Below the pieces are notes generated by a model. That model saw only the letters and a program-made list of their open reading frames with translations. It did not search any database and was not told where the DNA came from. A program made the translations under genes and the position numbers. From positions 62,001 through 126,000 of the forward strand of contig NZ_FOPM01000011.1 of assembly GCF_900113485.1 (NCBI RefSeq): DNA of 64,000 bases, given 5' to 3'. The DNA is from Methylobacterium gossipiicola (GTDB lineage: Bacteria > Pseudomonadota > Alphaproteobacteria > Rhizobiales > Beijerinckiaceae). Shown in pieces: positions 9,316-18,800 of this stretch. The first letter of the stretch is position 1. Each line of letters opens with the position of its first letter.

Positions 9316-9489
9316 TCAGCCCTCCGTGGAGAGCTGGCTGACCGCGCTCCGGGCGGCCTTCAACTCGGCGGCGATGGTGCGGCGTTCGCGCGGGCAGGAG
9401 ACCGAGGCCAGCTCGGCCTCCAGTTCCGCGACGTGGGTGACGAGGGCGAGGCGGGCGTGGGCGGGGAGGGTCGAGGTGGGGCGCGGCAT
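9316..9489 (-). CDS. Small helical protein of unknown function
   Basis: 57 residues starting MPRPTSTLPAHARLALVTHV, mostly one long helix with heptad-like Leu/Ala spacing and an E/R-rich centre (ELEAELASV, RRTIAAELKAARSAV). An AGGA lies upstream of the ATG at 9489. It converges with traG. Structured element E1 (9573-9670) lies about 85 bases upstream of its start, the same relation that two other copies of that element have to leftward genes. No function assigned. Confidence 0.5.
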   Translation of the reverse strand: MPRPTSTLPAHARLALVTHVAELEAELASVSCPRERRTIAAELKAARSAVSQLSTEG

Positions 9490-9572
9490 CGGTGGGGTTT
9501 CCTGAGGCGCTCGGGACCGTCCCTGCGCGATGCGACCCCTCAAACAGGCGGCGGCGCCGGCCGCACCCGAAG

Positions 9573-9670
9573 GGCCGCAGCGCAGCGGAGGACCGGCCGG
9601 ACCGACGATTTTGTCCCGCGAGGAATGGCGCGCAGCGCCAGGGGAAAATCGTCGGGCCGGACGGTTGCGG
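9573..9670. ncRNA. Structured intergenic element E1 (three-copy family)
   Basis: Begins with GCCGCAGCGCAGCGGAGGAC, conserved at 14506 and 30380. An 11-bp stem follows (CCGACGATTTT 9602-9612 with AAAATCGTCGG 9645-9655), extended by CCGG/CCGG. It encloses an asymmetric internal loop containing CCCGCGAGGA and an inner hairpin GGCGC-GCA-GCGCC (9627-9639), then GTTGC downstream. The other two copies keep the folds while changing the stem bases. Either strand could be the RNA; on the minus strand it would be the 5' leader of the small gene at 9316-9489. That it is an RNA is inference. Confidence 0.5.
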
Positions 9671-10056
9671 ACGGTGACGGCGTCTGTTCCCTTGTCGCCA
9701 TCGTGTTGGGACGGTCCGTCGCTGTGGCGAACGTCGCTGCCGCGGTTCACCGCCGGTTCCGCTGGGGTCGGGTCGACCGGCCACTGCGCTGGCCGGACGG
9801 GACGCCCTGGCCGTCTCCGACCCTCGACAGGCCTCCAGCTTGCCTCGGGAGGGCGCCCCCCGACGCACTGCTGCTCCTCGCGATGGCACCCGCGCCGGAT
9901 GCCGCCGGCACCGCCCTCGACAGGTGAGGCTCCGCGGCTGGGGAGGGTCGTTCCAGCTTGACGCGGGATGCTCCCCCCCTCAACGGTGCATGACCCTATG
10001 GAGCGTGATACAACCCAAGGAAAAGCGCTTCATTCTCCATCATCGACCCGTCCATC
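9671..10056. other. Gene-free stretch between element E1 and the next gene
   Basis: GC-rich sequence with no frame that has both a credible start and protein-like composition. A promoter for the rightward pair at 10057 presumably lies near its end, but I see no clear sigma-70 motif. Nothing else recognised. Confidence 0.3.
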
Positions 10057-10305
10057 ATGCCCCGCTCGACTTCCACCGATCGGCTTCTTGCCGAGATCGC
10101 GGCCGTTCTCGGCGTCGATCCCGCCGTGTTTCGGGATCCAAGGGGTCCCGGCCAATGGCATCGCCAAACCGTCGAGTTTGCCAAGACCTGGAAATCGGCG
10201 GACTGCCCGCGTGTCCGGAAACACATCCTCGATCACTTGCGGAACGAGGCGAACGAACTCAACGCAATACGAGAACGAAACCGACACTGGCCGCCGATCC
10301 AGTGA
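10057..10305 (+). CDS. Small protein of unknown function
   Basis: 82 residues starting MPRSTSTDRLLAEIAAVLGV. The N-terminal 25 residues look like a helix-turn-helix-style pair of helices (LLAEIAAVLGVDPAVF); the remainder is basic with Trp-His pairs. It lies nine bases before the next gene, so the two probably form one unit. No family recognised. Confidence 0.5.
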   Translation: MPRSTSTDRLLAEIAAVLGVDPAVFRDPRGPGQWHRQTVEFAKTWKSADCPRVRKHILDHLRNEANELNAIRERNRHWPPIQ

Positions 10306-10314
10306 GGATGCCGG

Positions 10315-10857
10315 ATGACCCTGCCTGAAAGCGCTTCGTCACCGGGTCCGGAACCAATTTGGATCCCGCTCAAGTCGGTGCTGGCTCACGCCACCCGCGT
10401 CTCACTGGCCGTCGCCGAACCCGCCGACGTGCGGATCGTGGTCGATCTCGGCTTTGCGCAGATCGTGGCGAGCGGTGTCGATGATGTCGGCGATCTGATG
10501 GAGGGGTTCCGGCTTCGTGACGAGGATCGGGTCGCCTGTGAGCGCTACGGGTTCGTCCTCTCGGAACAGGGCGACGAGGATGAGCGGCGGCTGGTGATCT
10601 ACCGCGACAAGCACAGGGAGGTCCGGATTCCTCGTACCGACTACGACCGGATCTCCGAGGCTGTGTTGGATTTGCTGGCCGACCCGCGCGTTCAGGCTGC
10701 TTTCGAGCGTGCCTACACGCGTCATGCCGCTGCGATGCGCGGAGCGGCCTGGAGCCCTGGCCCGGAGAGGGCCGGCGTCTCAATCTCCCCTGATCGACAT
10801 CCCGAGATGAGGGGCGCATGGACCGAGTTGCTTAGGGCCAAAATCCTTTCAACCTGA
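10315..10857 (+). CDS. Conserved-looking protein of unknown function
   Basis: 180 residues from an ATG at 10315, 9 bases after the preceding small gene. An alpha/beta core (about 20-105: LAVAEPADVRIVVDLGFAQI, then acidic LRDEDRV and RLVIYRDKHREVRIP) is followed by a helical region (ISEAVLDLLADPRVQAAFERA). Composition and codon use match a real plasmid gene. No motif lets me assign a reaction. A degenerate repeat follows the stop. Confidence 0.65.
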   Translation: MTLPESASSPGPEPIWIPLKSVLAHATRVSLAVAEPADVRIVVDLGFAQIVASGVDDVGDLMEGFRLRDEDRVACERYGFVLSEQGDEDERRLVIYRDKHREVRIPRTDYDRISEAVLDLLADPRVQAAFERAYTRHAAAMRGAAWSPGPERAGVSISPDRHPEMRGAWTELLRAKILST

Positions 10858-10896
10858 CCGTGCGAGGGGCCGGTTTCGACCCTTTGCCGACCCTGT

Positions 10897-11007
10897 GAAG
10901 GTCCGCTTCGGGGCGGCTTTGCGGATGCCAGCCTACGACCGAAGTGGGTGGTTTTCCGCCGGTCCGCTTCTGATCCCATTTGGGCTAGAAGCGGACCTTC
11001 GAATGGC
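10897..11007. repeat. Degenerate intergenic repeat, copy next to a chemoreceptor gene
   Basis: Bounded by a perfect 12-bp inverted repeat, GAAGGTCCGCTT (10897-10908) and AAGCGGACCTTC (10989-11000), with a further GGTCCGCTTCTG inside at 10961. A diverged relative of the same length and order (AGGTCCGCTT ... GGCTTCTGA ... CCGGACCTTTCGATGGC) lies at 56198-56303, also beside a chemoreceptor gene. It sits just past the stop of the leftward receptor and could double as its transcript end. Confidence 0.4.
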
Positions 11008-11038
11008 AGCAGCGCGTACTTGATCCATCGAAGCAGTG

Positions 11039-12706
11039 TCAGGCGGCGCGGACCGTCGCGAGGAAGCGGCCGACCTCGGCACCGAGTTGCTCCGACTGCC
11101 GCGACAGTTCGGAAGCCGCCGACAGCACCTGGGTCGCTGCCACTCCGGTCTCCTCCGAAGCCTGCGCGACCCCGGCGATGTTGCCGGTCACTTCGTTGGT
11201 CCCGGTCGAGGCGAGGGCGACGTTGCGTACGATTTCCTGGGTCGCCGCCCCCTGCTGCTCCACTGCCGCGGCGATGGAGGTCGCCACGCTGTCGATCTCA
11301 CGGATCCGCCCGGTGATGCCGCCGATTGCCGTGACGGCCTGCGCCGTCACACCTTGGACCTCATCGATCTGGCGTCCGATCTCCTCGGTTGCCCTAGCGG
11401 TCTGTTCGGCCAGCGCCTTGACCTCGGAGGCGACCACGGCAAAGCCCCGTCCCGCCTCTCCGGCACGCGCCGCCTCGATGGTGGCATTGAGGGCCAGCAG
11501 GTTGGTCTGCCCGGCGATGCCCGATATCATGCCTACCATGTTGCCGATCCGAGCCGAGGTGGCCTGCAGGGCGTGGACCAGCTGCATGGTCTCATCGGCT
11601 TCGCCGACGGCCGATTGGGCCAGCCGGGTCGAACCGGAGACCTGTCGGCCGATCTCCTGCACGGACGAGCCGAGCTCCTCGGCGGCGGCCGCGACCGTGT
11701 TGACGTTGGCGGCCGCCTCCTCGGCGGCAGTTGCGACGGTGGTGGACTGACTCGCGGTCTCCTGAGCGGTGGCGGTCATCTGCTGGGCGGTTGCCTGGAG
11801 TTCGGTGGCCGAGGACGATACCATCCCCACGATGCCGCCGACCGCGCGCTCGAAGCCGTCGGCGAGCTCGATCATGGTCCGCTTGCGTTCGGCCGCGGCG
11901 GCCTCGACTGCGCGGCGCTTGACCTCGGCTTCCTCGGCGGCTTTCCGGGCGACCATGGCCTTGATGCCGTCGACTGCCTTGCCGACCGCGCCGATCTCGT
12001 CGCTGCGGACCGACTCCGCGATCGCGGCATCGGTCTCGCCGCGAGCCATCCGCTGCAGTACGCTGACGAGCCTGCCCAGCGGACGGGCGACCTGCGCGAC
12101 GACCGTATAGACGCCGTAGGCGATGCTGAGCGCCGCGACGACGAGTGCCACGAGGAGGGCGATGCGGGACCAGCCTGCGGTGTGCTCGGACCGGTTGAAC
12201 TCGGCCTCTGCTTCGCGGACCTGCAGCGTGGTCAACTTACTGAGCGTCGCGTTGGAGGCCTTCATGTTCTTCAACAGGTCAGCATGCGTCGCATCGAAAT
12301 CCGGAGCGCCACCCTGCGCGGTGCGCTTGAGGATCTCGGAGATGACGACGCCGTTCTGATCGATCCAAGCCTGCAGGTCCTTGGCAATGACATCCTCTTC
12401 CGCAGTCAGCGAAGTCGCCTTGTAGGCGGACCATTGGGCGTGCAGGTTGGAGAGGTCGCGCTCGATCCTTTCCTTTGCCGTGGCGAACGCGACCGTCTTG
12501 CTGCGCAGCATTCGCGATACGTCGATGATATCATCGTAGGCATCACGGATGACGCTGAACTGTCGAAGGCAGACGACCCGATCCTCGTAGACGGTCTTGA
12601 GGCTTGAATGGCTCCAATGGAGGGCGAAGTTCCCCAACGCCGCCGTACCGAGAAGGAGGAGGCCTATCACGGCCAACACTGAAACGAGGCGCTGCTTGAT
12701 CGTCAT
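11039..12706 (-). CDS. Methyl-accepting chemotaxis protein (receptor 1)
   Basis: 555 residues from the ATG at 12706 ([15 protein letters not shown]), chosen because it starts the first membrane helix; the frame is open 51 codons further upstream without a typical N-terminus. Order: TM1 (about 8-28), a periplasmic four-helix-bundle sensor (30-180), TM2 (about 182-204), HAMP, then the long signalling coiled coil. The conserved hairpin tip is [20 protein letters not shown]. Such receptors sense small ligands and control CheA. It shares near-identical signalling halves with the receptors at 27869 and 56439. No che genes are nearby, so it must feed chromosomal CheA/CheW. Confidence 0.95.
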   Translation of the reverse strand: MTIKQRLVSVLAVIGLLLLGTAALGNFALHWSHSSLKTVYEDRVVCLRQFSVIRDAYDDIIDVSRMLRSKTVAFATAKERIERDLSNLHAQWSAYKATSLTAEEDVIAKDLQAWIDQNGVVISEILKRTAQGGAPDFDATHADLLKNMKASNATLSKLTTLQVREAEAEFNRSEHTAGWSRIALLVALVVAALSIAYGVYTVVAQVARPLGRLVSVLQRMARGETDAAIAESVRSDEIGAVGKAVDGIKAMVARKAAEEAEVKRRAVEAAAAERKRTMIELADGFERAVGGIVGMVSSSATELQATAQQMTATAQETASQSTTVATAAEEAAANVNTVAAAAEELGSSVQEIGRQVSGSTRLAQSAVGEADETMQLVHALQATSARIGNMVGMISGIAGQTNLLALNATIEAARAGEAGRGFAVVASEVKALAEQTARATEEIGRQIDEVQGVTAQAVTAIGGITGRIREIDSVATSIAAAVEQQGAATQEIVRNVALASTGTNEVTGNIAGVAQASEETGVAATQVLSAASELSRQSEQLGAEVGRFLATVRAA

Positions 12707-13451
12707 CGTCAGAAATCTGCCTTTTGGATCGCCATAGCCGGCACATGCACCACGCGAACTGGAGTGATGCCTGCAGTCTAGATGCGTAAAATAGAGGCAA
12801 TTGGTTAAGATGACGGCTGTTCGACGTCCGAGGACCGTACGCAGCGTCATGATGGCCAATCACGATAAGGACACCGGTGGCTGTCCTTCCAGTCGCGAAC
12901 CTTGCCCGTCGCGTACTTCGGCTGACGCCAAGGTCGCATAGGGTTCGGACGCATGCCCGGTTTCACACCGCTCTGGTGCCGATTGGAAACGGGGCGCCTA
13001 GACAGCCCGAGACGGGCTCGGACTACGAAACGGATTGCTGGGCGCTGCCTGAGCAATTCGCAGGCTTCTGGCGTCCGGACGCCACCGAAACGCTTTTTCG
13101 CCGTGCCAACCTTCCCCCGAAGCCCCTTGGCGGCCTCCTCGTACGTGTAGCCTTCCGCCCTTACCTCTCGCCAATGAGCATTCCTCGCCACGAGCGAACA
13201 TTTCAGAAATGAAGCTGACTAGAGGTTGCAGGACTGCCAACGAACGGCTGCTTGTGAGAAGCGTGCATAGCCCTTCGCACGGCAAGGTTGGGTCGGAAAC
13301 GGAATGTCCGCTTTCGGGCGGAGAGGTAGGGTCCGTTCCCCACCCTCAGCGGCCCTTCGCACGGCCGAGCTAATTTAGTTTTGAGCCTAGACCTGTAGTT
13401 CCTTGCCGATTGCCGCCAAGTGACGGGCGGCGGACGGACGGGGACCGGCGC
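12707..13451. other. Gene-poor stretch with debris
   Basis: Holds a doubtful sigma-like remnant (separate entry) and a 14-bp direct repeat (GCCCTTCGCACGGC at 13270 and 13362). It also contains GTCCGC-rich strings resembling the degenerate repeats near the chemoreceptors. No intact gene seen. The promoter of receptor 1 should lie in the first 100 bases. Confidence 0.35.
12847..13191 (-). pseudogene. Possible remnant of an ECF sigma factor region 4
   Basis: In the minus frame from 13191, residues 9-48 (EVRAEGYTYEEAAKGLRGKV...) resemble the region-4 helix-turn-helix of EcfG-like sigma factors (typically EGFSYEEAAEICGCAVGTIKSR). Key small residues in the turn are changed and nothing upstream matches region 2. 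The rest of the frame has low-complexity, shadow-like composition. I treat it as a weakly supported relic; a chance match is possible. Confidence 0.25.
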
Positions 13452-14381
13452 CTAAGCGCCGGCCTTCACGTTACGCCGGACCGGGATGCCCTTGGCCAGC
13501 GCCTTATCGGCGAGGTTGTCGGAGATGCCGCCGCCGGGGAAGTGAACGATGCCGATCGGCATCTGCTCCAGGATCGTGTCGTTGCGACGGAACGGGGCGG
13601 CCCGGTTGTGGCGCTTCCAGTCCGGCTTGAACACCACCTGGGCGACCTTGCGGTTCTCGGCCCACTTCGCCGCGATCAGTTCGGCGCCCTCGCCGCCCCC
13701 GTGCAGCAGCACCATGTCGGCGTGCTTCGCCCGGACCTTGTCGAGGGTGTCCCAGATCACCGTGACGTCCTGGTACTCCTTGCCGCCGGTGAAGGCGATG
13801 CGGGTGCCCTGCGGCAGGTGGATCTCGGTCTCGGCCCGCCGCCGCGCGCTGATGTAGTCGCGCGAGTCGATCATCGCCGCGGTCATGGTGGCGCGGTTGA
13901 CCCGCGACCCGGAATGCGGGCGCCACAGCGACCGGGTGGTGCGGGTGAACAGGTTGGCCGCGGTGTCCCGGGCGTACTCGAAGGCGTTGCGGCGCTCCGA
14001 CAGCGTCAGCCCGAGGGCGGTGAGGCGCTCCAGCTCGACCGACAGCACCTCGCTGCCGTCCTGCTCGCGCTGGCTGGCGCGCTGCGCCTGCTCGTTCTCG
14101 TCGAGCTTGCGCTCGATCTGCTCGACGCGGCGGTGGAAGACGTTGACGAAGCCCCACAGCACGTCCTCGAGGTCGTCCTCCAGACGGGTGTCGGCGAAGG
14201 CCTGTTCGAGGGCGCTCATCGCCACCTGAAGCCCCTGGTCCATCGTGCGCTTGGCCGGGAGCGGCCGGGGATCGTCGTGCTCCTCGAACGGGCGATAACC
14301 GGTGACCGCCAGTTCCTCGAGCAGGGTCGCGTCGGCCGTCGGCAGGTCGGCATCGAGATCGTGGATCGCGTGGTCGAGCAT
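13452..14381 (-). CDS. DUF2493 (SLOG-fold) protein
   Basis: 309 residues from ATG 14381 with GGAG seven bases upstream. The N-terminal 150 residues are acidic and helical, with a coiled-coil stretch (RRVEQIERKLDENEQAQRAS). The C-terminal DUF2493 domain (about 195-309) has FTGGKEYQD, VLLHGGGEGAELIAAKWAE and GIVHFPGGGISDNLADKA. This is the Rossmann-like SLOG architecture, related to YspA and DprA, thought to bind nucleotide-derived ligands or DNA. Plasmid DUF2493 genes usually sit near ParB, Toprim and strawberry-notch genes, as here. Element E2 lies about 125 bases upstream of the start, separating it from the Toprim gene. Confidence 0.85.
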   Translation of the reverse strand: MLDHAIHDLDADLPTADATLLEELAVTGYRPFEEHDDPRPLPAKRTMDQGLQVAMSALEQAFADTRLEDDLEDVLWGFVNVFHRRVEQIERKLDENEQAQRASQREQDGSEVLSVELERLTALGLTLSERRNAFEYARDTAANLFTRTTRSLWRPHSGSRVNRATMTAAMIDSRDYISARRRAETEIHLPQGTRIAFTGGKEYQDVTVIWDTLDKVRAKHADMVLLHGGGEGAELIAAKWAENRKVAQVVFKPDWKRHNRAAPFRRNDTILEQMPIGIVHFPGGGISDNLADKALAKGIPVRRNVKAGA

Positions 14382-14505
14382 CGCTGGGCTCCATCGGGTC
14401 CGGGGACCGCGTCCATCGCGGCCTTCGTGGCGACCCAAGGCCGGGCCCGGGGCCTGGCGCACCCGCGCACCCCTCCGCATCGCACCTTTCGCGATGCGGC
14501 GGCGC

Positions 14506-14604
14506 GGGCCGAAGCGCAGCGGAGGACGGCTCCAAGGCCGTCGATTTTGCTTCGCGATGCAAAGCCGCCGTCAGGCGGCGGCGGAAAATCGTCGGCCGGG
14601 AGCG
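14506..14604. ncRNA. Structured intergenic element E2 (three-copy family)
   Basis: GCCGAAGCGCAGCGGAGGAC is followed by a 13-bp stem with one mismatch (GGCCGTCGATTTT 14536-14548, AAAATCGTCGGCC 14585-14597). An internal loop contains TTCGCGATG, and the inner hairpin is GCCGCC-GTCA-GGCGGC (14564-14579). GCGTTGC closes the 3' side. Directly before it is another perfect hairpin, CCGCATCGC / GCGATGCGG (14475-14499). Same design as E1 and E3 with different stem bases. It lies in the 347-base gap upstream of the DUF2493 gene; no gene is visible in that gap. Confidence 0.5.
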
Positions 14605-14728
14605 TTGCACCCAAGGCTCCGGCCCCGGCACCCGTCGCCCTCTCGAGAAGGCCGTGGACGCCGGCTCTCCCTCCGGGCCGGGACAGCCGGCAGGGCCTCA
14701 CCCGGATGCCCCGATCGGACCGACCGGA

Positions 14729-15787
14729 TCAGGCCGCCGCCGCCTCCTCGAACCGGAGGTGGCTTACCGCGTGGTTCGGATCGAGCTGCGGCGCCAGATG
14801 CAGGGCGAGATCGCGCGGTCCGAGATGGCAGAGGTCGCGGTTGAAGTCGTCCTCGCAAGGGATCAGATCGCTCACCAGGATGCCCTCGGCTTCGGCGCGC
14901 CGGCGCAGGATCGCCGCCCCCCGCTCGCCGGCCTCGTCGGCGTCGCGGGCGATGTAGAGGTGGCGCAGGCCGGGAGGAAGGATCAGGGCGCCGAGATGCC
15001 CGGCCGAGAGGGCGGCCACATGCGGCACCGTAGGCATCAGGCGGTGGACCGACGCCACCGACTCGACCCCCTCCCCGGCCACCATGAGATCCGCGACCGT
15101 GCCGGGAAAGCGCACGCCGTGGCCGATGAGGTTGCCGAGCGCCCGACGCGGTTTCGGGAGATCGGCCTTGCCACGCCCGTCCGCGGCGAGCCAGGTTCGG
15201 CCGACGCCCATGACGGTGCCCGCGAGATCCGTGACGGCGGCGAGCAGGGCCGGGTGCCAGGTGTCCGGCCCCGGATGCTTACGCGAAGCCCGGTACAGAC
15301 AGCGCGGATGGAACCGCAGGGCGGGCAGACCGAGCGCCCGCTCGATCCCGCGCGAGCGCAGATAGGCCGCCGCCGGACTGCCCGCGAGCGACCGGCCGTA
15401 ACGCCACATCCGCCGCGCCGCCTCGGTCGAGTCCCGCGCCTCCGGGACCGGACGAGCCCGCTCCATCTCCGGAGGTGGGGGCAGGCTGAGAAACGCCCGT
15501 GCCTCGGCCATGGCATCCTTCCAGTCGCTGCCGCGCTGGAGACGAATCACGTCGAGCAGGTCGCCGTGCTCCCCGGTGGCGCCGTCCGCCCATTTGCCCC
15601 GGGCACCCTTGCCCCGGCTCGGGCCGGTGAGGCGCACGTACATCGACTCGCCCTGCGTGTTGAACACGTCGCCGACGCACCACCAGCGGCCGGATCGGTA
15701 GCCGTTGGAGAGGTAACGTCGGCAGAACGCCTCGACGTTGTCGGCGAGCTGGCGAGAGAGATCCGCGGCGGTGGGATGGGTCGGCAT
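14729..15787 (-). CDS. Toprim-domain protein (plasmid primase-like)
   Basis: 352 residues from ATG 15787, preceded by GGAGG. The N-terminal region (about 20-75, RRYLSNGYRSGRWWCVGDV then GKWADGATGEHGDLLDVI) matches the DUF7146/primase-like module that precedes Toprim. The Toprim domain (about 235-330) shows the catalytic Glu in MVAGEGVESVAS and the DxD in YIARDADEAGERGA. Toprim enzymes cut, join or prime nucleic acids with two metals. It lies 25 bases downstream of the methyltransferase/strawberry-notch gene and is probably co-transcribed with it, suggesting a shared role in plasmid DNA maintenance or transfer. It lacks a visible zinc finger, so primase activity is not certain. Confidence 0.85.
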   Translation of the reverse strand: MPTHPTAADLSRQLADNVEAFCRRYLSNGYRSGRWWCVGDVFNTQGESMYVRLTGPSRGKGARGKWADGATGEHGDLLDVIRLQRGSDWKDAMAEARAFLSLPPPPEMERARPVPEARDSTEAARRMWRYGRSLAGSPAAAYLRSRGIERALGLPALRFHPRCLYRASRKHPGPDTWHPALLAAVTDLAGTVMGVGRTWLAADGRGKADLPKPRRALGNLIGHGVRFPGTVADLMVAGEGVESVASVHRLMPTVPHVAALSAGHLGALILPPGLRHLYIARDADEAGERGAAILRRRAEAEGILVSDLIPCEDDFNRDLCHLGPRDLALHLAPQLDPNHAVSHLRFEEAAAA

Positions 15788-15812
15788 GGTCGGCCTCCGT
15801 CGGGTTCGCGTA

Positions 15813-18800
15813 TTAAGCGTGAGCGGACGCGGCGACGCAACGCAGCAACGCATGCCGCTCGAACACCCCGGCCAGGATGGCCGCCCCGCGCTCGCCGGCC
15901 GGGATGAACAGGCGGGTGCGGTAGGCGATCACCTCGGCAAACAGCCCGATCGACTTCAGCCCGGCTCTGGCCCCCTCGCTCGCCCCGATCACCTCCACCC
16001 GATCCTCGCCCATCACGCGGGCTCGCTTGACCTGAAGCCCCCCGGCCAGATGCAGGCTGGCGCGCCCGCCGAACACGGCGGCGAAGGCCTCGGCCGGGGG
16101 CATCGTCGCGCCGGCGCCGAGGTTGAGCCGCTCGCGGGTGACCTGAAGATCCTCGGGCTCGACCACCCGGCCGACGATGCGCTCGCCCGCGTCGGTGACG
16201 AGGCGGAACACCCGCATGTCGATGCCGGGCAGCCGGTCCCAGATCGGCAGAAGCAGCCCGGTGACCATGTAGAGGGTGCGTTCCTCGAACTCAGGCAGGC
16301 TCGCGAGTTCCTGGCGCCAAGCCGTCGCGAAGGCCTCCGGCGTCACCTCCTCGAACCGCGAGCGGTCGAACGTGTCCCGGTCGAGGATCTGGCGCTGGAG
16401 CGGGCGCACCAGCCGGACCCGCGCCACCACGGAACCGTCCTCCCGGGTTTCGCTCGCGGCCTTGCCCATCAGCGCCGGCCGCCCGGACTTCGCGTTGACC
16501 ATGGGCCGGTAGCCGTCGGCGACCAGGGCGAGGGCGTCGTCGAGGTCGAGCGGATGCAGCCGGCGCCGCTCCGCGATGGTCAGGAGGTGGGTGCGCGCGC
16601 CGCTCTCGGGATGGGTGTAGGCCACCTCGCGATCCGTGACCGTGAACGACTCGGCCGTCAGCACCTCGACGCCGACGTCGTAGACTCCGGCCGAGATCGC
16701 GCCCTCGATCACCAGGGCCAGCCGCTCCTCGAACGCCGCGAACAGGCGGTTCTGCATGGCGATGCGCAGGGCCAGCACCCGGTTGAGGAAGCGGCCGATC
16801 GGCGGCAGTTCGTCGAGCAGGCAGCCAGCGTCGTTGACGAGGGACAGCCCGGTCATCGCCTCGAAGGTCTCGCGCGAGCAGCCCTCGATCTCACCGCGCA
16901 CGATCGCCCAGTAGAGCTGGCGCAGGGCCGTGGCGGCGTAGTGGCCTTCCAGATTGTCCTCGGCCCGGAACAGGCCCTGACCGCCGGTCTGGCGCTGGCC
17001 GCGGGTGATCGCCCCGAGGGTATCGAGGCGCCGGGCGATGGTGGAGAGGAACCGCTTCTCGCCCTTCACGTCGGTGGTGACCGGCCGGAACAGCGGCGGT
17101 TGCGCCTGATTGGTGCGGTTGGTCCGCCCGAGGCCCTGGACCGCCGCGTCGGCCTTCCAGCCGGCCTCGAGCAGGTAGTGGACGCGCAGGCGCCGGTTCT
17201 TCGCGCTCCGGTCGGCGTGGTAGCTGCGCCCGGTGCCGCCGGCATCGGAGAACACCAGGATCCGCTTCTCGTCGTCCTGGAAGGCTTGGGTCTCGGTCAG
17301 ATTGGCGCCGGCCGGGCGGTTCTGGAGCACGAGGCGGTCGACGCCGTCCTTGCCCGTCTGGCGCACGATCCGGCGTGAGCGCCCGGTCACCTCGGCCACC
17401 GCCCCCGCGCCGAAGTGGTGGAGGATCTGGTCGAGGGCCGACTGCACGGGCTCGAGCCCGCACAGATGCTCGATCAGCCGGTCGCGGGCCTCGACCGCCT
17501 CGCGGCACTGGACCGGCCGCCCCTCGTCGTCGGTCACCGGCCGGGATTGCAGGTTGCCGTCGGCGTCGGTGTAGGGCTCGTAGAGCTGGGTCGGAAAGGC
17601 GTGGGCGAGGTAGTCGATCACGTACTCGCGCGGGGTCACGTCGACCTGAAGGTCGCCCCATTCCGACGAGGGGATTCCGGCCAGACGCCGCTCCATCAGC
17701 GCCTCGCCGGTCGAGACGATCTGGATCACCGCGGCGTGCCCGGCCTCGATCTGCGCCTCGATGTCGGCGATCAGGCTCGGGCACTTCATCGCCGTGAGCA
17801 GGTGGTTGAAGAAGCGCTGCTTGCTCGACTCGAAGGCCGAGCGCGCCGCCGACTTCGCCGCCCGGTTCAGCGTTCCCGACGTGCCGGTCACGCCCGAGGC
17901 CTTGAGCGCCGCGTCGAGATGGGTGTGGATCACCTGGAACGCGTCGGCATAGGCGTCGTAGATCGCCGTCTGCGCCGGCGTCAGCGCGTGATCGAGCATC
18001 TCGACCTCGACGCCGGCATAGGAGAGCGAACGGGCGGTGTAGAGGCCGAGCGCCTTGAGATCGCGGGCCAGCACCTCCATGGCGGCCAGGCCGCCCTGCT
18101 GCATCGCGCCGACGAAGTCCGTCCGGGCCGGGAACGGGAAGCTCCCGCCGCCCCAGAGGCCGAGGCGGTGGGCGTAGGCCAGCTTCTCGACCGTCACCGC
18201 CCCGGTGGCCGAGACGTAGAGCACGCGGGCATCGGGCAGGCGGTACTGGAGGCCGAGCCCGGCCTTCCCCTGCTGCGAGGCCTCGACCACGCCGCGATCG
18301 CCCGACCCGGCGGCGGCGTTGGCCAGCGCATGGGCCTCATCGAGGGCGATCACGCCGTCGAAGTCCGGCCCGAGCCAGTCGCAGACCTGATCGAGGCGCG
18401 AGCCCGCCCCGCTCCGGCTGCCGCCGCGCAGCGTCGCGAAGGTCGTGAACAGGATGCCCTCGGCGAGGGTCACAGGCTTGCCCGGGGCGAAGCGCGACAG
18501 CGGCACGATCTGGAGCGGCTCCTGGCCGAGATGACGCCAGTCGCGCTGGGCGTCCTCCAACAGGGCGTCGGACTTCGACACCCACAACGCCCGGCGCCGG
18601 CCCTGCATCCAGTTGTCGAGGATGATGCCGGCGACCTGGCGGCCCTTGCCGGCGCCGGTGCCGTCGCCGAGGAAGAAGCCCTGGCGGAAGCGCGCCGCGC
18701 CCTCGGCGTCCGCGGCGGCGGCCGTGACGATCGTGCCGGTCTCGTCGATGGTCCAGTGGCCCGGCAGGTGGCGGTCATGGGCGGCGCCGGCATAGATCAC

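Noticed and set aside
13270..13375. Two GCCCTTCGCACGGC repeats, considered as a CRISPR or iteron start
   Set aside because: Only two copies of 14 bp with no further periodic units and no cas or rep gene; not an array.
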